Below, in pieces: positions 7,508 through 9,191 of a stretch of 9,191 nucleotides of DNA (its first letter is position 1; every line of letters begins with the position of its first letter). The stretch covers positions 1 through 9,191 of the forward strand of contig CAMOIA010000042.1 of NCBI GenBank assembly GCA_946615785.1, given 5' to 3'. This stretch comes from an uncultured Clostridia bacterium (lineage in GTDB: Bacteria; Bacillota; Clostridia; Christensenellales; Aristaeellaceae). The position numbers were made by a program, and so were the translations under genes. The notes under the pieces were generated by a model that ran no database searches, was not told the DNA's origin, and saw nothing but the letters and a program-made list of their open reading frames with translations.

Positions 7508-7966
7508 TCAGCCTTCGTCCTTTTTCCGCTCGCAGGCACAGCCCGGAAGCAGCTTTTTGGTAAACAGAAGCTCCGTCGGCTGCGTGTGCCCGGGCACGTC
7601 CATCACAAGACAGCCCGCGTCGCGGTAGCCGGCCCGGCGGTAGAAATTCTGCGCGTCTTCATTCGACTGGGTGGAGGTCATCACCATATCGTACCCGAAG
7701 GCGAGCATGTCCTGCTCCCACTGGGAAAGAAGCGCCAGGCCCAGGTGCTGGCCGCGGAAGGCGTCGTCAACCTTCAGATGCGTCAGAAAGGGGATCTCGT
7801 CCCAAAAAAGCTGATAGCGAAGCACGGCGCAGGGAACGCCGTCCGAAAAAAGCACATAGCCCTGCCGGTCGCGCACCTTGCGCAGAAACTGGTCCAGGGA
7901 AAGATGCGGGTCCAGGGAACGCCAGAGGGCCTGATCCTCTTCTTTGACAGGCCTGATCATGATCAT
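7508..7966 (-). CDS. GNAT-family N-acetyltransferase
   Basis: This 152-residue protein has the Gcn5-related N-acetyltransferase fold, which moves an acetyl group from acetyl-CoA to an amine; the acceptor here is unknown. The acetyl-CoA pyrophosphate loop (motif A) is visible as RGQHLGLALL at about 71-80 (Q-x-x-G-x-A type), and motif B as AQNFYRRAGYRDAG at about 105-118. The opening IRPVKEEDQALW is typical of the first strand and helix. The C-terminus is basic and cysteine-containing (GCACERKK). The frame stays open far upstream, to 8965, only because it runs antisense to the binding-protein gene. The true start is ATG 7964-7966, with GAGG 10 nt upstream; ATG 7960 two codons later is an alternative. 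The start region is a perfect 12-bp palindrome, TGATCATGATCA (7954-7965). It appears to be the first gene of the amylase operon. Confidence 0.9.
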   Translation of the reverse strand: MIMIRPVKEEDQALWRSLDPHLSLDQFLRKVRDRQGYVLFSDGVPCAVLRYQLFWDEIPFLTHLKVDDAFRGQHLGLALLSQWEQDMLAFGYDMVMTSTQSNEDAQNFYRRAGYRDAGCLVMDVPGHTQPTELLFTKKLLPGCACERKKDEG

Positions 7967-8019
7967 GCTGAAAACACCTCTTTTCCGCCACCCCGACGGG
8001 CAGGCGCGTCCATGTGACC

Positions 8020-8046
8020 ATGATACCACGAAAGTGAAGATCGCAA
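8020..8046 (-). promoter_or_regulatory. Predicted promoter of the GNAT-amylase-CotH-hydrolase operon
   Basis: On the minus strand TATCAT (8020-8025, 5 of 6) is preceded by TGG, an extended -10, with TTGCGA (8041-8046, 4 of 6) 15 bp upstream. The spacing is short, but extended -10 promoters tolerate a poor -35. The same TGG+TA-rich pattern is used upstream of rimO. The leader would be about 45 nt. No stronger candidate was seen before the downstream genes, whose gaps are too short for promoters. Confidence 0.55.
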
Positions 8047-8105
8047 CAGATGCTTCCAGCCAAATATCGCTGTTTTTCCGCCGCTTCCGCTTCCGTGTCC
8101 GCTCT

Positions 8106-8120
8106 GGCGCGCACCGCGCC
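8106..8120. repeat. Perfect GC hairpin
   Basis: GGCGCG and CGCGCC form a perfect 6-bp stem around a CAC loop. No T-run follows on either strand, so it is not an intrinsic terminator. It lies between the two divergent promoters, outside both predicted leaders, and may be a protein-binding dyad. Confidence 0.6.
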
Positions 8121-8122
8121 CT

Positions 8123-8139
8123 GCAAAATGTGCTTTTGC
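8123..8139. repeat. Perfect inverted repeat GCAAAA-n5-TTTTGC
   Basis: GCAAAA (8123-8128) and TTTTGC (8134-8139) form a perfect 6-bp dyad with a 5-nt centre, starting 3 nt after the preceding GC hairpin. The 17-bp size and position, about 64 bp upstream of the -35 of the binding-protein gene, fit an activator or repressor site. It does not match the LacI-family or cre patterns I know. Confidence 0.6.
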
Positions 8140-8202
8140 CCGCCATGCGGAAAAACGGTGCGGAACGGAAAGCCGCGCATGCCCATTTTTGACCAAAAAA
8201 AA

Positions 8203-8231
8203 TTGACATGTTCCCATATTTTGCATATAAT
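8203..8231 (+). promoter_or_regulatory. Consensus-perfect sigma-A promoter of the solute-binding gene
   Basis: TTGACA (8203-8208) and TATAAT (8226-8231) match the vegetative sigma factor consensus at all 12 positions with the optimal 17-bp spacer. Eight consecutive A residues (8195-8202) abut the -35 and may act as an UP-like element. Transcription should begin near 8238, leaving a leader of about 50 nt. Such a strong core promoter fits the high expression usual for transporter binding proteins, and makes a repressor likely if the gene is inducible. Confidence 0.9.
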
Positions 8232-8242
8232 AATGGCAACGG

Positions 8243-8253
8243 CGGTAATACCG
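8243..8253 (+). promoter_or_regulatory. Candidate operator palindrome at the transcription start
   Basis: CGGTAATACCG is a perfect 5-bp dyad around one central base, centred about 10 bp after the predicted start of transcription. An overlapping pair of 5-bp arms (AACGG at 8238-8242 and CCGTT at 8251-8255) extends the symmetry. This is where repressors commonly block RNA polymerase. The cognate regulator is not in the window. Confidence 0.5.
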
Positions 8254-8274
8254 TTAATCTACATATTTTAGACA

Positions 8275-8280
8275 GGGAGG
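8275..8280 (+). promoter_or_regulatory. Ribosome binding site with tandem start codons GTG-ATG
   Basis: GGGAGG lies 7 nt before an in-frame GTG (8288-8290) and 10 nt before the ATG (8291-8293) that follows it directly. Either codon could be used. The ATG is preferred as the annotated start because it gives the standard MKKF signal-peptide opening; the GTG would add one methionine. Confidence 0.8.
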
Positions 8281-8290
8281 ATTCTTTGTG

Positions 8291-9191
8291 ATGAAGAAGT
8301 TTATTTCCTTGCTTCTGGCGGCCGTAATGGCCCTGTCCCTCGTATCCTTCGCTTCCGCGGAAGGCTACAGCGGAGACCTGAAGATCTGGGTCGCCGAGAA
8401 CACCGTGGAATTCACCGCGCAGCAGGTGGAAGCCTTCAAGGCCGCCCATCCTGAGTACGCCGGCATGAACGTCATCATCGAAGCCGTCGGTGAAGGCGAT
8501 GCCGCCAGCAACATGATCACTGACGTCGAAGCCGGCGCGGACATCTTCGGCTTTGCGCAGGACCAGCTCGCCCGCCTCGTCGCGGCCGGCGCCCTTGAAG
8601 TGGTGGAAGAAGAAAACGCAGCGGTCGTCAGCGCTGAAAACGACGCCGGCGCCGTTTCCGCCGTCACCCTGGGCGAAACCATGTATGCCTACCCCATGAC
8701 CAGCGACAACGGCTACTTCCTCTATTACGATTCTTCCGTGATCACCGACGTAAATACCCTGGAAGCGGTCGTGGCGCAGTGCGAAGCCGCCGGCAAGAAT
8801 TTCTACATGGAAATCAACTCCGGCTGGTATCAGACCGCGTTCTTCTTCGGCGCCGGCTGCACCCTGACCTATGACACCGACGACGAAGGCGCCCTGGTTG
8901 CCTGCAACGTGGACTACGCCTCCGAAAACGGCGTGAAAGCGCTGCGCGCCATGATCGACCTGCACAAGAGCCCCGCGTTCGTCAACGGCTCCTCCCTCTC
9001 CAACGCCACCAACGTGGCCGCCATCGTGGACGGCACCTGGGACAGCGGCGCTGCGAAGGAACTGTTCGGCGAGAACTACGCCGCGGCGAAACTGCCCACC
9101 GTGGCCGGCTTCCAGATGAGCGGCTTCGGCGGATTCAAGATGCTGGGCGTGAAGCCCCAGACCGATGACGACAAGCTCGCCGCCTGCGACG
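8291..9191 (+). CDS. MalE-like carbohydrate ABC transporter substrate-binding protein (truncated by window edge)
   Basis: This is a family 1 extracellular solute-binding protein, closest in style to maltose/maltodextrin-binding MalE. The first 300 codons are present, of an expected 390-430. A signal peptide covers 1-23, with an SFASA|EG signal peptidase I site. The mature protein starts with the strand LKIWVAE. It then shows the MalE-like GADIFGFAQDQLARLVAAGAL (about 82-102, broken here only by reading order), and DGTWDSGAA (247-255) followed by AAKLPTVAG, matching the ingle-W and LPT-x-x-G segments of MalE. There is no cysteine at the signal cleavage site, so it is not a typical Gram-positive lipoprotein. 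Divergent transcription from the amylase operon supports oligosaccharide uptake. MalF/MalG-type permease genes would be expected to the right of the window but cannot be seen. Sugar specificity is inferred. Confidence 0.88.
   Translation, partial: MKKFISLLLAAVMALSLVSFASAEGYSGDLKIWVAENTVEFTAQQVEAFKAAHPEYAGMNVIIEAVGEGDAASNMITDVEAGADIFGFAQDQLARLVAAGALEVVEEENAAVVSAENDAGAVSAVTLGETMYAYPMTSDNGYFLYYDSSVITDVNTLEAVVAQCEAAGKNFYMEINSGWYQTAFFFGAGCTLTYDTDDEGALVACNVDYASENGVKALRAMIDLHKSPAFVNGSSLSNATNVAAIVDGTWDSGAAKELFGENYAAAKLPTVAGFQMSGFGGFKMLGVKPQTDDDKLAACD

Larger units (their letters stand above)
8072..8156. repeat. 10-bp inverted repeat pair flanking the hairpins
   Basis: GTTTTTCCGC at 8072-8081 is exactly complementary to GCGGAAAAAC at 8147-8156, with 65 bp between the arms. 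The arms bracket both small hairpins at 8106-8139. The pair could be two half-sites for a looping regulator or a long stem in a transcript, or chance in a region with repeated TTCCGC words. Confidence 0.5.
7967..8290. other. Divergent intergenic region (324 bp) between the GNAT gene and the solute-binding gene
   Basis: No gene is supported here. The short frames on both strands lack ribosome sites and family-like sequence, and two of them are extensions of the flanking genes. The region contains, left to right, the GNAT leader and promoter, a 10-bp inverted repeat pair, two adjacent perfect hairpins, an A-tract, the consensus promoter of the binding-protein gene, a palindrome at the transcript start and a ribosome site. 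This density of dyad sequences is consistent with shared control of both transcription units. No match to a CcpA cre box was recognised. Confidence 0.75.

Noticed and set aside
6467..8017. A 516-codon open frame on the plus strand opposite the amylase and GNAT genes
   Set aside because: Its translation is rich in R, V, H and P without domain resemblance or a good ribosome site. It is antisense to two genes with unambiguous family motifs, and long antisense frames are expected at this GC content.
8106..8139. Adjacent hairpins considered as an intrinsic terminator
   Set aside because: Neither strand has a T-run after the stems, and no transcript is expected to end there.
8241..8252. GGCGGTAATACC resembles the conserved 16S rRNA segment near position 520
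   Set aside because: Only about 12 bases match, with no flanking rRNA similarity; coincidental.
8050..8271. Short plus-strand frame in the divergent intergenic region
   Set aside because: No ribosome site, overlaps the consensus promoter, and the translation looks random.
7967..8965. N-terminal extension of the GNAT frame to a start at 8965
   Set aside because: The extension runs antisense to the binding-protein gene and across the intergenic promoters. The GNAT domain begins at 7966 with its own ribosome site.

Overview
The window looks like chromosomal DNA of a fairly GC-rich anaerobic Firmicute of the class Clostridia, possibly a gut or rumen lineage. This rests on purine-rich Shine-Dalgarno sites before most genes, extended -10 promoters, a rimO-pgsA-recA housekeeping block, and secreted proteins with an LTD-CotH architecture. 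The lineage is inferred from protein style, not from a marker search. No rRNA, tRNA, CRISPR array, insertion sequence or phage gene was seen.

Right-to-left (minus strand) there are two transcription units. The first, 7966 down to 2480, is a tightly packed five-gene run: a GNAT acetyltransferase, a secreted GH13 alpha-amylase-type glycosidase, a 93-residue unknown protein, a secreted three-domain CotH-kinase protein (lamin-tail + chitobiase-C-like + CotH), and a cytoplasmic beta-lactamase-fold serine hydrolase. Gaps are 15 and 15 nt, then a 17-nt overlap, then 23 nt, so one promoter at about 8020-8046 could serve all five. The second unit starts from an extended -10 promoter at 2429-2456. It reads rimO (ribosomal protein S12 methylthiotransferase), pgsA (phosphatidylglycerophosphate synthase; ATGA overlap with rimO) and recA (cut by the left edge after 184 codons). 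cinA, often found between pgsA and recA in Firmicutes, is absent.

Left-to-right, a divergent gene starts at 8291 and runs off the right edge. It encodes a MalE-like solute-binding protein of a carbohydrate ABC transporter, driven by a promoter matching the sigma-A/sigma-70 consensus exactly (TTGACA, 17 bp, TATAAT). An 11-bp palindrome lies just after the predicted transcription start and is a plausible operator. The 324-bp divergent intergenic region also holds two adjacent perfect hairpins and a long-range inverted repeat.

The most economical functional story is alpha-glucan use: the exported amylase cuts starch or glycogen-type polymers outside the cell, and the divergent binding protein captures the oligosaccharides. 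The CotH protein, the small unknown protein and the serine hydrolase are carried along in the amylase transcript. Their connection to glucan use is not explained by known biology, and this is the least ordinary part of the window.
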